A stretch of 48,087 bases of DNA from an uncultured Nitrospiraceae bacterium (GCA_937139565.1 CAKZQH010000054.1:1-48087); one strand, 5' to 3'; positions 26,588-36,849 are shown, counted from the stretch's first letter. Notes: generated by a model not told the origin, from the sequence alone. Numbers and translations: made by a program.

Positions 26588-28822
26588 ATGGAAAAGAAAA
26601 TAGGACTTTATATCTGTAAAGGCTGCGGTATTGGAGATGTGGTTAATACAGAGAAAATTGTAAACATAGCAAAAAATGCTCTTAGAGTTCCAGTTGTAGC
26701 TGAGAGTGATGTGCTGTGCAGCAAAGAAGGTGTAGATCTAATTAAAAAGGATATAGCTGAACAAGGCGTAAATAGCATCGTTATCGCAGGTTGTTCACCA
26801 AGAGTAAAAACTGAGGAATTTAACTTCCCTGGTTGTTTTGTAGAGCGTGTCCCTGTTAGAGAGCTTGCTATATGGACAATTGAAACTGACGAGGAAAAGC
26901 AGCTTGCTGCAGAAGACTATATCAAAATGGGAGTTATAAAAGCTCAGAAAGCAGATATTCCAGAGCCTTATGTTATTGAAATTGTTAAGAATGTTCTTGT
27001 TGTTGGCGGCGGTGTCTCAGGAATGACTGCTGCACTTGAGGTAGCAAATTGCGGATATGAAGTGGTTCTGGTAGAAAAAGAGTCAGAACTCGGAGGCTTT
27101 GCAAGAAAACTTTACAAGAAAGTACCAACCGATGATTACTCAAAAGGAGTTTTAGCAGATGTTAATCTGGAACCACTTATAAATAATGTAACCACACATC
27201 CAAAAATAAAGGTATATACCTCCTCCAGGATTGAAAAAATAGATGGACAACCTGGAGACTTTGATGTAACCATTTCTAAGAACGGCTCATCAGAGACAAT
27301 AAAGATAGGAGCCATTATTCAAGCAACTGGCTGGAAGCCCTATGATGCAAAGAAACTTGCAAAAAAATACGGCTATGGCAAGTTTAAGGATGTGGTGACA
27401 AACTTTGAGTTTGAGGAAATTGCAAAGAATAATAATGGCGTTATTAAGAGACCCTCAGATCAAAGAGTGGTTACTTCTGTGCTATTTATTCAGTGTGCTG
27501 GTCAAAGAGATAGTGAACATATACCCTATTGTTCTGGAATGTGCTGTACAACCTCTCTCAAACAGGCAAGATATGTAACCGATGGAAATCCTGATGCTGC
27601 AGCAATGATTATTTATAAAGATATGAGAACACCTGGTAAACTTGAATACTACTACAAAGAGGCGCAGAATACACCTGGAGTCATGTTAGCAAAAGGCGAG
27701 GTTACAGCAATAAGAGAGGAATACGACAAACTCATTGTAACAGTTGAAGATTCGCTTCTTGGCCAAAAGACAGATATAGAAACAGAAATGGTTGTGCTTG
27801 CAACTGGTATGGTTCCAACCACAAAGGAGCCCCAGGATTATCTTATTGGGCTTTCTCAGGCAGCTGCAAAGGGAGATGAAGAAAAAGCAAAATATCTTGA
27901 GACAACAAAAAAACCTGAATTTATTCTTAATCTTGGTTATCGTCAGGGACCAGAACTTCCATTCCTCGAAGGTGGATTTGGATTCGTTGATTCCAACTTT
28001 ATATGCTTCCAGTATGAAACAAGAAGAACGGGAATTTATGCAATTGGCCCTGTTCGTCAGCCAATGAACATGACAGAAGCACAGGAGGATGCTCGCGGAG
28101 CTGCATTAAAAGCAATTCAGTGTATAGAACATGTTGCAAAAGGTATAGCAGTTCATCCAAGAGCATGGGATACTTCATTCCCTGAGCCAAATCTTACAAA
28201 GTGCACTGCCTGTAAGCGTTGTACAGAGGAATGTCCATTTGGTGCAATAGATGAGGATGAAAAAGGAATTCCCTTCTATAAGCCAAATAGATGTCGCAGA
28301 TGTGGAACATGCATGGGAGCATGCCCAGAGAGAATTGTTGCTTTCAAGGATTACAATGTTGATATGCTTGGAACCATGATGAAGAATGTTTCTGTACCGA
28401 GTGAGGACGATAAGCCTAGAATTATTGTCCTTTGCTGCGAAAATGATGCATTCCCTGCTACAGAGACAGCAGCATTAAAGAGATTAAAATTAGACCCAGC
28501 AGTAAGATTTATTCAGCTTAGATGTCTTGGTTCCATGAACCTTGTTTGGATTGCCGATGCTCTCTCAAGAGGTGTTGATGGCATGTTGTTATTAGGTTGT
28601 AAATTTGGTGAAAATTATCAGTGCCATTTCGCAAAGGGTAGTGAACTTGCAAAATACAGACTTGGTAAGGTTCAGGAAACATTAGATAGACTACAACTTG
28701 AATCAGACAGAGTGCAGATGTTTGAACTTGCTATTGATGAGTATTGGAGAGTGCCGCAGATAATTAATGAATTCATGGATAAAATTAGAGAAATTGGTCC
28801 TAATCCATTTAAGGGCTTCTAA
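26588..28822 (+). CDS. qmoB: Quinone-interacting oxidoreductase subunit QmoB
   Basis: This 744-residue protein combines an HdrA-like flavoprotein with an MvhD-like end. The N-terminus has IGLYICKGCGIGDVVN, then the FAD site VLVVGGGVSGM at about 136-146, and FIQCAGQRDSEHIPYCS. Two ferredoxin motifs follow: cysteines 539, 542, 545, 549 and 569, 572, 575, 579. The last 130 residues (IIVLCCENDAFPA, IQLRCLGSMN, LLGCKFGENYQCHF) match the MvhD family, which passes electrons between hydrogenase and HdrA in methanogens. The start is three bases after qmoA, with the ribosome site inside the qmoA end. Confidence 0.95.
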   Translation: MEKKIGLYICKGCGIGDVVNTEKIVNIAKNALRVPVVAESDVLCSKEGVDLIKKDIAEQGVNSIVIAGCSPRVKTEEFNFPGCFVERVPVRELAIWTIETDEEKQLAAEDYIKMGVIKAQKADIPEPYVIEIVKNVLVVGGGVSGMTAALEVANCGYEVVLVEKESELGGFARKLYKKVPTDDYSKGVLADVNLEPLINNVTTHPKIKVYTSSRIEKIDGQPGDFDVTISKNGSSETIKIGAIIQATGWKPYDAKKLAKKYGYGKFKDVVTNFEFEEIAKNNNGVIKRPSDQRVVTSVLFIQCAGQRDSEHIPYCSGMCCTTSLKQARYVTDGNPDAAAMIIYKDMRTPGKLEYYYKEAQNTPGVMLAKGEVTAIREEYDKLIVTVEDSLLGQKTDIETEMVVLATGMVPTTKEPQDYLIGLSQAAAKGDEEKAKYLETTKKPEFILNLGYRQGPELPFLEGGFGFVDSNFICFQYETRRTGIYAIGPVRQPMNMTEAQEDARGAALKAIQCIEHVAKGIAVHPRAWDTSFPEPNLTKCTACKRCTEECPFGAIDEDEKGIPFYKPNRCRRCGTCMGACPERIVAFKDYNVDMLGTMMKNVSVPSEDDKPRIIVLCCENDAFPATETAALKRLKLDPAVRFIQLRCLGSMNLVWIADALSRGVDGMLLLGCKFGENYQCHFAKGSELAKYRLGKVQETLDRLQLESDRVQMFELAIDEYWRVPQIINEFMDKIREIGPNPFKGF

Positions 28823-28833
28823 GGAGGGAAGAG

Positions 28834-29982
28834 ATGGACAAACCAGTAAGACCAGATTTACAGTTTGCAAAAGAAATCATAAAAGCTGGTGGAGAGTCCC
28901 TAAAAAAATGCTATCAGTGCTCCACATGCACTGTAGTTTGTAGCCTTGCTCCAGAGGACAATCCGTTTCCACGCAAAGAAATGCTTTATGCACAGTGGGG
29001 CTTGAAGGAGAAGCTTTACAAGAATCCTGATATCTGGCTCTGCCATCACTGCGGTGATTGTACTGCCTACTGCCCAAGAGGTGCGAAGCCTGGTGAGGTT
29101 CTCGGTGCTGTGAGAAAGCTAATGATCAAAGATTACTCACCACCTAAGTTTCTTGCTAATTGGGTAGCTGATCCTAAGTATCTGCTGCTTATCTTCTTAA
29201 TTCCTATTCTTCTTTTCATGGGCGAACTATTCCTCTTAGGTTACTTTAGTGGAACAGAGATTCCTCGTGGTGATAATGGTGAAATGGCCTATTCAGCTTT
29301 TCTACCAGCTGTTCCCTGGATTGATCTTCCATTTATGGCTGTAGCTGGCTTTGCAGTAATATGCTTCTATCTTGGTGTTAAAAAGTACTGGCTTGATCTG
29401 GCCTCCCAATATGAGATAAAGCGCAAAGACATCTATAACTGCATATATGAAACTATTAAGGATATTCTTCTTCACAAAAAATTCCAACTGTGTACCACAA
29501 ACAAGAGCAGATATTCGGCTCACATTTTGGTTCTCTATGCATTTATAGGATTAGGAATAACCACAGGTATTGCTGCATTTTACGAATGGGTACTTCATTG
29601 GAAATCACCCTATCCTCAGACCAATATAGTGAAGATCATAGGAAACATTAGTGGAATTGCTCTTATAGTGGGAATTTTCTTAGTAATCGTAAACAGAAGT
29701 AAGAATGCTGCAAAGCAGGGCATTGGAAGCTATTTCGATTGGCTATTAATCTTCATAATAGCCGGTGTTGGAGTGACAGGCTTTCTTGCTCAGCTCCTGC
29801 GCTTAGCTGAAATTGAAACACTTGGTTACGCATCCTATGTAGCACACCTCGTATTTGTATTTACCCTATTTACTTATGCACCACATTCAAAAATGGCTCA
29901 CATGGTTTACAGAGCCACAGCAATGGTGTTCGCAAAAGCGGCATTGCGAGAAGAAGGAGTTAAAAAACAGGAAGCTGCATAA
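28834..29982 (+). CDS. qmoC: Quinone-interacting oxidoreductase subunit QmoC
   Basis: This 382-residue membrane subunit is a natural fusion of HdrC-like and HdrE/NarI-like parts. The N-terminal soluble part has two [4Fe-4S] motifs, cysteines 26, 29, 32, 36 and 70, 73, 76, 80. From residue 110 onward about six hydrophobic helices follow, with His residues suited to b-type haem and quinone binding. It takes electrons from menaquinol and passes them to QmoAB. The ribosome site AAGGAGGGAAG directly follows qmoB. A terminator follows the stop. Confidence 0.95.
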   Translation: MDKPVRPDLQFAKEIIKAGGESLKKCYQCSTCTVVCSLAPEDNPFPRKEMLYAQWGLKEKLYKNPDIWLCHHCGDCTAYCPRGAKPGEVLGAVRKLMIKDYSPPKFLANWVADPKYLLLIFLIPILLFMGELFLLGYFSGTEIPRGDNGEMAYSAFLPAVPWIDLPFMAVAGFAVICFYLGVKKYWLDLASQYEIKRKDIYNCIYETIKDILLHKKFQLCTTNKSRYSAHILVLYAFIGLGITTGIAAFYEWVLHWKSPYPQTNIVKIIGNISGIALIVGIFLVIVNRSKNAAKQGIGSYFDWLLIFIIAGVGVTGFLAQLLRLAEIETLGYASYVAHLVFVFTLFTYAPHSKMAHMVYRATAMVFAKAALREEGVKKQEAA

Positions 29983-29989
29983 AAAATGG

Positions 29990-30034
29990 AAAGCCTTTAT
30001 GGGCGGTTAATCCGCTCATAAAGGCTTTTAAAAA
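29990..30034 (+). terminator. Terminator between qmoC and the M16 peptidase gene
   Basis: A 17-bp stem (29990-30006 with 30012-30028, one G-T pair, five-base loop) is followed by TTAAAAA on the plus strand; on the minus strand the stem is followed by TCCATTTTTT. It can serve both convergent genes. The stop codon of the M16 gene (30028-30030) begins at the end of the right arm. Confidence 0.85.
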
Positions 30035-31257
30035 TCAATTTCCTCTCTTTTTATTGAACCTAAAAGTGTTATTGCCGGTGATTTATCCCTCAAAAAATTT
30101 GCTACTGATTTTAAATCATCCAACCCAACTTTCTCTATATTTTTAAGATATTCATTGCTGTCGAAAGTTTCTCCTGTGTATAATTCCTGATAGGCTAAAT
30201 TATGCATTATTGCACTTGGTGATTCTAAAGAAAAAAGGATTTGTGATGATGTCTGTCTTTTTGCTCTCTCTAACTCCTCCGCAGTGATAGTATCAGGTAG
30301 GGTCCTTAATACATCTTTAATAATAGATAGGATTTCATTGACCTTTTTAGCATCGCAGGCTGTATAAATTTCAAATAATCCTGTGTCAGAGTAAAAGGAA
30401 ACATAAGAATAGATATTATAGACAAGTCCTCTTTTTTCTCTAATTTCCTGAAAGAGTTTAGAACTTACACTTCCGCCTATTATGCAATTAAGTAAAAGAA
30501 GGGGAAACCGATAGGAGCTCTTAAATGGAAAAGTATCAATTCCTAAGGAAAGATGCACCTCACTTAAATTTTTTTCAAAGACATTAATTGAAGACGAAAA
30601 TTTTGGAGGATTAATACTTAATGTTTGATTGGAGCTTCTAAAAACTAAATTTTTCTCAAGACAACCAATCAGGGACCTTTCGTCGAAATTGCCAGTGCAG
30701 CTAATAATTGAGTTTGTGGTTGCATAGTAAGCCTTAAAACACTCAAGAATATCAGGCTTTTCTATCCTGGATACAGTATCCTCTTTCCCCAATATTGGCT
30801 GGCCAAGACCATTAAGAAATGCCTGCTCCATAAAAATGTCGTGTATAAGCTCATCAGGAGTGTCCCTAACAGTTCTTATTTCGTCAAGTATAACGGCACG
30901 CTCCTTCTCTATCTCTACTTCATTAAAAAGGGGATTTGAGAAAATGTCACCCAAAAGCTCAATTGCTTCAATCATATATTTCGAGAGAACTTTCACATAT
31001 AAAACTGTGAACTCACGAGATGTAAAGGCATTTAACTCTCCTCCTAAGTTATCAATTTCATAGGAAATAGCACTGGCATCTCTTTTTTGAGTGCCTTGAA
31101 AAAAAAGATGCTCTATGAAGTGTGAAAGTCCATTTTTTGACGGAGGCTCATGTCTTGAGCCATGTCTTATCCATATGCCTAATACAAAAGAACTAAGATG
31201 GGGCATTTGATACATTAACAATGGGATGCTGGAGAAAAGCTGAACCTTTTTTGTCAT
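30028..31257 (-). CDS. M16-family zinc metallopeptidase
   Basis: A 409-residue peptidase of the pitrilysin/mitochondrial processing peptidase type. The inverted zinc motif HFIEH is at residues 46-50, with the third ligand expected in NEVEIEKERAVILDEI downstream. The second M16 domain (GGSVSSKLFQEIREKRGLVYNIYSY) is the Arg/Tyr-containing part. Length fits bacterial half-size proteins that act as dimers. The gene follows pnp, as in many bacteria where rpsO-pnp-M16 is conserved. A TTG at 31260 lies just upstream in frame; the ATG at 31257 is preferred, though neither has a clear ribosome site. Confidence 0.93.
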   Translation of the reverse strand: MTKKVQLFSSIPLLMYQMPHLSSFVLGIWIRHGSRHEPPSKNGLSHFIEHLFFQGTQKRDASAISYEIDNLGGELNAFTSREFTVLYVKVLSKYMIEAIELLGDIFSNPLFNEVEIEKERAVILDEIRTVRDTPDELIHDIFMEQAFLNGLGQPILGKEDTVSRIEKPDILECFKAYYATTNSIISCTGNFDERSLIGCLEKNLVFRSSNQTLSINPPKFSSSINVFEKNLSEVHLSLGIDTFPFKSSYRFPLLLLNCIIGGSVSSKLFQEIREKRGLVYNIYSYVSFYSDTGLFEIYTACDAKKVNEILSIIKDVLRTLPDTITAEELERAKRQTSSQILFSLESPSAIMHNLAYQELYTGETFDSNEYLKNIEKVGLDDLKSVANFLRDKSPAITLLGSIKREEIDF

Positions 31258-31269
31258 CAAGCTATGTTT

Positions 31270-33393
31270 TTATTCAGTTCCGCCTTTAATTTCCTTTAAG
31301 GCTTCCTTTCTGCTCAAACGAAGCCTTCCCTGCTCATCAATTTCAATAACCTTGACTGGAATTTGCTCACCAATCTTTAATACATCAGTGACCTTTTGAA
31401 TTCTTTTGTCAGCTATCTGAGAAATATGAAGAAGCCCTTCAATTCCAGGAAGTATTTCTACGAATGCTCCAAAGTCAACAATTCTCGAAACTTTTCCCAT
31501 ATAAATTTTACCTAACTCAGCTTCCTGAGTAATACCCTTAATTATTTCAATTGCCTTTTGAGCTGAGGCTTCATTTGATGAAGCGATTCTAACAATTCCA
31601 TCTTTGTCTTCTATATCAATTTTTACTCCTGTCTGTTCAATAATACCTTTGATGACCTTGCCACCAGTGCCAATAATGTCTCTTATTTTTTCAGGTTTTA
31701 CTCGGAGAGTATAAATTCTTGGAGCAAAAGGAGAAAGTTCAGATTTTGGCATAGGAATAGTTTCCTTAATTTTTTGAATTATGGCCAATCGTGCATCCTT
31801 TGCCTGATCAAGAGCTCTCTTGAAAGTTTCATAGTCTATGCCAGAGATTTTAACATCCATCTGAAAAGCAGTAATTCCTTCCTCAGTGCCAGCAACCTTG
31901 AAATCCATATCACCGTAATGATCTTCCATTCCAAGAATGTCGGTAAGAATAACTGTTTTTTCAGATTCCTTAATAAGTCCCATTGCAACGCCTGCTACAG
32001 GTGCTTTTATAGGAACGCCTGCGTCCATAAGAGAAAGAGTACCACCGCAGACTGTTGCCATTGATGATGAACCGTTGGATTCAAGAATGTCAGAGACAAC
32101 TCTTATCGTGTAAGGAAACTCTTCTTTGGACGGTATAACATAGCTTAATGCTCTTTCAGCCAAATATCCATGTCCTATTTCTCTTCTTCCAGGTGCTCTA
32201 AGAGGTTTAACCTCGCCAACACTAAAGGGCAGAAAGTTATAGTGAAGCATGAAGGATTTAAACACCTCACCCTCAAGGGAATCAACCTTTTGCTCATCCT
32301 CTGATGTGCCAAGAGTTGTAGCAACCAGTGCCTGCGTTTCTCCTCTTGTAAAAAGTGCTGAACCATGAACTCTTGGTAGAATTCCTACCATGCATGTTAT
32401 AGGCCTTATTTCCTCTGGTTTTCTTCCATCCACACGGATACCCTTTTCAATAATCAGATTCCTCATCCATTGCTTAACTATATCATCAAAAATTTTAACT
32501 ATATCACCCTTGATTTCTGCCTGCGGATCTAAACCTATTTTTTCACGGAACTCTTTTGTATCTAATTCTCTTAGACAATCATTAAGAAGTTCATCAATAG
32601 CCTGCTGTCTTTTCTTTTTTTCTCGAATAAGTAAGGCATTTTCTAATTTATCAGATAAAAGACCCAAGAGAGCTTCTCTAATTTCTTCTCTGTCTTTTGG
32701 AAAATCTATTTGCCTTTTGACACAACCTATTTTTTTCTGAAGTTCCTTTTGAATATTAATAATCTCTCTAATGTGATTGTGGGCAAACTTGAGAGCTTCA
32801 AGGAGTGTTTCTTCAGAGCATTCAGAAGCTCCACCTTCAACCATAGTTACAGCATCTTCTGTACCCGCAACAACCAGATTCAGTGAACTCTTTTCTACCT
32901 CAATATTATCAGGGTTTAGTACAAATTTATCTTCAATTTTTCCAACTCTAACTGCTCCAACAGGGCCATTAAAGGGAATGTCAGAGATAGTAAGTGCTGC
33001 TGACATTCCTATGATACTTAATATATCCGCAATATTTTCATCTCCATAAGAGAGAACTGACGCAATTCCCTGTGTTTCAAAGTTATAGCCCTGAGGGAAA
33101 AGAGGTCTTATTGGCCTATCAATTAGACGAGATACAAGAATTTCTCTATCTGTTGGTTTGCCTTCCCTCTTAAAAAAACCGCCCGGTATTTTACCGGCAG
33201 AGTATGCTTTTTCATGATAATCAATTGTCAGCGGTACAAAATCTAAGGCTTCTTTTGGCGTTTTATCAGAGACAACTGTACATAGTACATAGGTGTCTCC
33301 ATATTTTACTAAAACTGAGCCATTTGTTTGCTTTGCAAGTATACCTGTCTGTAAAACAAGCTGCTTCCCTTTAATTTCAATCTCTACTTCCAC
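31270..33393 (-). CDS. pnp: Polyribonucleotide nucleotidyltransferase (PNPase)
   Basis: This 707-residue trimeric exoribonuclease degrades RNA phosphorolytically from the 3' end and can add tails. It has two RNase PH domains separated by a helical domain, then KH (IRDIIGTGGKVIKGI) and S1 (GKVSRIVDFGAFVEILPGIEGLLHI, split between two strands) domains. Conserved first-domain stretches are VPLTIDYHEKAYSAGKIPGG and RLIDRPIRPLFPQGY; the catalytic core shows MATVCGGTLSLMDAGVPI and GDMDFKVAGT. Translation starts with GTG after an AGAGGG-type ribosome site. It lies 16 bases after rpsO. Confidence 0.97.
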   Translation of the reverse strand: MEVEIEIKGKQLVLQTGILAKQTNGSVLVKYGDTYVLCTVVSDKTPKEALDFVPLTIDYHEKAYSAGKIPGGFFKREGKPTDREILVSRLIDRPIRPLFPQGYNFETQGIASVLSYGDENIADILSIIGMSAALTISDIPFNGPVGAVRVGKIEDKFVLNPDNIEVEKSSLNLVVAGTEDAVTMVEGGASECSEETLLEALKFAHNHIREIINIQKELQKKIGCVKRQIDFPKDREEIREALLGLLSDKLENALLIREKKKRQQAIDELLNDCLRELDTKEFREKIGLDPQAEIKGDIVKIFDDIVKQWMRNLIIEKGIRVDGRKPEEIRPITCMVGILPRVHGSALFTRGETQALVATTLGTSEDEQKVDSLEGEVFKSFMLHYNFLPFSVGEVKPLRAPGRREIGHGYLAERALSYVIPSKEEFPYTIRVVSDILESNGSSSMATVCGGTLSLMDAGVPIKAPVAGVAMGLIKESEKTVILTDILGMEDHYGDMDFKVAGTEEGITAFQMDVKISGIDYETFKRALDQAKDARLAIIQKIKETIPMPKSELSPFAPRIYTLRVKPEKIRDIIGTGGKVIKGIIEQTGVKIDIEDKDGIVRIASSNEASAQKAIEIIKGITQEAELGKIYMGKVSRIVDFGAFVEILPGIEGLLHISQIADKRIQKVTDVLKIGEQIPVKVIEIDEQGRLRLSRKEALKEIKGGTE

Positions 33394-33409
33394 TCTAACC
33401 CTCTTAATT

Positions 33410-33679
33410 TTATTTTCTGATACTTAGTCTTTCAATGAGCCTACTGTATCTTTCCTTGTCAGTTTTTTTAAGATAATTTAAAAGCTTTCTTCTCTGAGCA
33501 ACTAATTTAATTAATCCTCGTCTTGAATGATGATCTTTTTTATGAGTCTTAAAATGCTCTGTAAGGTAATTAATCCTTTCTGTCATAAGAGCAATCTGAA
33601 CTTCAGGAGAACCGGTGTCAGAATCGTGAGTTTTAAAACTCTCAATAATTTCTCTTTTTCTCTCTACTGAAATACTCAT
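33410..33679 (-). CDS. rpsO: 30S ribosomal protein S15
   Basis: This 89-residue protein binds the central domain of 16S r[40 protein letters not shown] and the C-terminal [11 protein letters not shown] are the family signature. The frame can be extended four codons to a GTG at 33691, but those codons overlap the ribosome site AAAGGTGGTG; the ATG at 33679 yields the universal start and length. The upstream neighbour usually found here (truB) is absent; a mobile-element copy lies there instead. Confidence 0.96.
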   Translation of the reverse strand: MSISVERKREIIESFKTHDSDTGSPEVQIALMTERINYLTEHFKTHKKDHHSRRGLIKLVAQRRKLLNYLKKTDKERYSRLIERLSIRK

Positions 33680-33691
33680 TTTTTTCACCAC

Positions 33692-33924
33692 CTTTCTTCA
33701 AATGATTCTTTCAAAGAATAATAACTTTAAAAATTAACATAAAAATAAAGGTTTAGTAAAGTTTAGTAAAAACATTACAGAGTGTCAAACGAATTATGTC
33801 TGATAATAGGAGAACCACACTACAAATATTCTTCCCATGTGGGATTTCTCTTCACAATAACCCTTAAAATAATATTTCCAATTCTTTAACTTTCTCCTCA
33901 AAAATTTCTCATTCTCGTATTTCA
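33692..33924. other. rpsO leader and upstream gap
   Basis: This AT-rich stretch upstream of rpsO holds a small perfect inverted repeat, ATTCTTT/AAAGAAT (33705-33719), just before the ribosome site, and two direct copies of GTTTAGTAAA near 33753 and 33764. No open frame or firm promoter hexamers are seen. S15 autoregulates translation in other bacteria through its leader, but no specific structure could be assigned here. Confidence 0.35.
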
Positions 33925-34453
33925 GTACAACTTCGTCAATTTATGGCAGATATTATATAAAACCAAATTTTCAAAGACTTATATCTTACCTATCCACCCA
34001 ATTTATTCAATAACTTTTACGCTTTTTGGAGTCAATTTTTCTCTTTCTTAGTTTACTAATATCAAAAATCTCTCTGACAAAGCTTGAATTAAAATATGAA
34101 TGCATTCTCTTTTGATTTCCATCTATAATCCGTTGAATTCTACGTATAATCTTTTTGTTGTAAAGGACATAACGATTAACAAAAGCTTTAGTCACTGTAA
34201 GTTTTTTTTGTAACTGCGAGGCTACAAAGTGGCCGAAGCAGTCTCAAAGTGCTTCAAACAACGAGACCCCTTCGCTTTGCTCGCAATGACAAAAAAAGAA
34301 GATCACTATAAGATCACATCGAGGGAGGTGGAAAATATACTAGCTAGAGGGAAATCGAATAATTTAAATATAGCTAAGAGGGTGTGTACTAATTTGTAGA
34401 TGCTAAATCATTTATTTAAAGCGGTTTTTAAGTTTCTACTGATTGAGTCAGGT
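33925..34453. mobile_element. IS-derived element, copy B
   Basis: About 530 bp. The left end matches CTTCGTCAATTTATGGC in the same alignment as copy C; the right end (reverse complement ACCTGACTCAATCA) matches copies A, C and D. The left third carries a coding remnant on the minus strand, and the middle holds two GTCACTGTAAG/GCAGTCTC-type units with the same T-run junction as copy A. The right part from about 34331 (GGAGGTGGAAAATATACTAG onward) aligns with copy C up to the end. It lies between rpsO and the helicase gene. Confidence 0.65.
34007..34195 (-). pseudogene. Decayed C-terminal remnant, probably of the element's transposase
   Basis: A 62-codon frame rich in Arg, Lys and Ile (NRYVLYNKKIIRRIQRI; SFVREIFDISKLRKRK). 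The same text, frameshifted or eroded, recurs at the matching place in copies A (about 4540-4720) and C (about 37155-37260). It has no ribosome site and no intact upstream part. Its place next to a terminal repeat in three copies suggests the 3' end of a lost transposase gene. That identity is inferred; no catalytic motif is visible. Confidence 0.4.
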
Positions 34454-34512
34454 TGCATACATTTGCACGGTTAGGCAAAAATAGAAATCAATAGATCTAA
34501 GCCTTGCATCAC

Positions 34513-36798
34513 ATGAACGTAACTGCGACCATAAAAGACATAGTTGAGTCACTCAAGAGGGATCGCCTTACAGGCCAAGGTATCACATACTACAAATACA
34601 TCCCACCTGAAAAGCCAATGTACAGCGATATTGAAATTGAAAAGGAACTTAGAGAGGTTCTCAAAAGAAGAGGGATTGAAAGGCTATACAGCCACCAGGC
34701 AGAGGCAATCGATCTCATAAGGACTGGCCACAATGTAGTTGTAATGACTCCGACAGCAAGTGGCAAAAGCCTAATCTACAACATCCCCGTGATTGAGTCA
34801 ATACTTAAGGATCCGGAAACTCGAGCCCTGTACATCTTCCCCCTCAAAGGCCTCGAACAGGATCAGGTGAAAAACCTAAACAGCCTCCTTGGAGAAATCG
34901 GTAGACTTCGGGGAATGGATAATGATTGCGTGGCTGAGGTCTATGATGGAGACACAACACCCTATCGGCGACAGAAAATTCGTAAGTCTCCTCCAAATGT
35001 GATCTTCACCAATCCTGACATGCTTCACCTTGCTCTAAATCCCTTTCACCAGAAATGGGAGAGATTTTTCAGAAACCTGCGTTTCATCGTCATCGATGAG
35101 ATCCACACCTATCGGGGAGTCTTTGGCTCCCATGTAAGCCAGGTATTTAGAAGACTTAGAAGGATATGTGCCAACTGGGGAAGCAATCCCCAGTTTATTG
35201 CCTGCTCAGCCACAATCGCTAATCCTAAGGAACATGCCGAAACCCTCGTAGGAGTACCTTTTCACCTTGTTGACAAAAACGGCGCACCTCGATCTGGTAA
35301 ACACGTTCTCTTTATAAATCCCATTGATAGCCCCTATACCGAGACAACCAGAGTATTCCTCAGGTGTATCAATGCTGGATGGAGGACCATACTCTTTACC
35401 AAAGCAAGAAAGATCACAGAACTTATCTACCGATGGAGCATTGAACGGGCACCCCATATAGCAGACCGAATAAGTCCCTACCGAGCAGGATTTCTTCCAG
35501 CTGAAAGAAGAGAGATAGAGAGAAAGCTTTTTAACGGTGAACTCATTGGAGTGATCTCAACAAGTGCCCTTGAGCTTGGAGTGGACATCGGAGGACTCGA
35601 TGTATGCATACTGTGTGGATATCCTGGATCCATCTCAAGCACCTGGCAAAGGGCTGGAAGGGTAGGACGAAGATATGACGAAATCAGTCAAGACTCTCTG
35701 GTAATACTTATTGCCCTGAAAGATGCTCTTGACCACTACCTTGTCACCCATCCGGAGATCCTCTTTGAAAGACCCCATGAGGCATCCATATGCGATCCCT
35801 TTAACAGAAATATTCTTAAAAGCCATCTCCTATGCGCAGCTGATGAAATTTATCTTAGAGTTGATGATCCCATCTATGGCAGGGATAAAGCAGGAGATCT
35901 CATAGAAGAGCTGGTTAAAGAGGAGCACTTACGTCCAGGCAGGTTTGGTGACATATGGTTCTCAAGGAAGAGAAATCCCCAGAGGGATATTGAGATAAGG
36001 GCAGTTGGAAAACCTTTAAAACTCAAAGATGAAAGGGGCAGACACATAGGTGATCTGGATGGAAGACGAATATTCAGAGATGCCTTTCCTGGTGCGATCT
36101 ATCTGCACAAAGGTAGGCAGTATCAGGTATCAGAGCTTGATCTTGAAAACTGGCAGGCCTTCTGTCGTGAGGTGGATGTTAACTATTACACTCATGCCCT
36201 ATCAGAGGAACACACAGAAATTCTCGGTACTCCGCAAAAATATGAGATACCAGGAAGTAGGAACTTTGAACTTTATCAGGGAAAGATGCGAATCACCTAC
36301 CAGGTAACTGGATATGAAAAAAAGCGCATCTTCGATGGAGTTAAGCTTTCAAGGCATGAAGTAAAGATACCGAAGTATATTTTTGAAACTGAGGGCATCT
36401 GGATTGTACTTCACGGTACTATTACTGATAAAATAATCGCTAAAGGTTTTGACCTTGCAGGTAGTCTTCACGCAGCTGAACATGTTGCAATTGCCTGCAT
36501 ACCTCTTTTTGCTCTGTGCGATAAAGGAGACATTGGTGGATACAGCTACTCCCAACATCCCCAGCTTGGTTACTCAGCCATATTTATCTATGATGGATAT
36601 GAAGGTGGCATGGGCCTTACCCGTAGAGTGCTCGATGTATTTGAGGAGTGGATTAGAGCATCGATAGAGATACTTAAGGGATGCGAGTGTGACATGGGAT
36701 GCCCCTCCTGTGTTCAGGACTCCCAGTGTGGCTCAGCCAATCACCCTCTCGACAAAAAAGGCGCCCAGTACCTCCTTGAACTCCTGGCAAGAAATTAA
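34513..36798 (+). CDS. DEAD/DEAH-box helicase with C-terminal DUF1998-like zinc cluster (MrfA/YprA type)
   Basis: A 761-residue superfamily 2 helicase. Motif I is TPTASGKS at 79-86, motif II is DEIH at 195-198, SATIANP is motif III, and ALELGVDIGGLD with QRAGRVGRR form motifs V and VI. The C-terminal third is the DUF1998-type region with EGGMGLTRRV and a Cys cluster at about 724-739 (CECDMGCPSC then QC). This arrangement matches B. subtilis MrfA/YprA, a 3'-5' DNA helicase of mitomycin-damage repair. No mrfB-like nuclease gene is adjacent. Codons are richer in G and C than in neighbours, and element copies B and C flank the gene, suggesting acquisition. A TTG three codons upstream is possible; no ribosome site is seen. 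Confidence 0.88.
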   Translation: MNVTATIKDIVESLKRDRLTGQGITYYKYIPPEKPMYSDIEIEKELREVLKRRGIERLYSHQAEAIDLIRTGHNVVVMTPTASGKSLIYNIPVIESILKDPETRALYIFPLKGLEQDQVKNLNSLLGEIGRLRGMDNDCVAEVYDGDTTPYRRQKIRKSPPNVIFTNPDMLHLALNPFHQKWERFFRNLRFIVIDEIHTYRGVFGSHVSQVFRRLRRICANWGSNPQFIACSATIANPKEHAETLVGVPFHLVDKNGAPRSGKHVLFINPIDSPYTETTRVFLRCINAGWRTILFTKARKITELIYRWSIERAPHIADRISPYRAGFLPAERREIERKLFNGELIGVISTSALELGVDIGGLDVCILCGYPGSISSTWQRAGRVGRRYDEISQDSLVILIALKDALDHYLVTHPEILFERPHEASICDPFNRNILKSHLLCAADEIYLRVDDPIYGRDKAGDLIEELVKEEHLRPGRFGDIWFSRKRNPQRDIEIRAVGKPLKLKDERGRHIGDLDGRRIFRDAFPGAIYLHKGRQYQVSELDLENWQAFCREVDVNYYTHALSEEHTEILGTPQKYEIPGSRNFELYQGKMRITYQVTGYEKKRIFDGVKLSRHEVKIPKYIFETEGIWIVLHGTITDKIIAKGFDLAGSLHAAEHVAIACIPLFALCDKGDIGGYSYSQHPQLGYSAIFIYDGYEGGMGLTRRVLDVFEEWIRASIEILKGCECDMGCPSCVQDSQCGSANHPLDKKGAQYLLELLARN

Positions 36799-36849
36799 CT
36801 CCCGAAAAAGCACAACCCACTTCACTCCCCCTCATTGCGAGCAATACAA

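Noticed and set aside
33680-33691. Upstream GTG start for rpsO
   Set aside because: The extra codons overlap the ribosome site, and the ATG at 33679 gives the standard S15 start.
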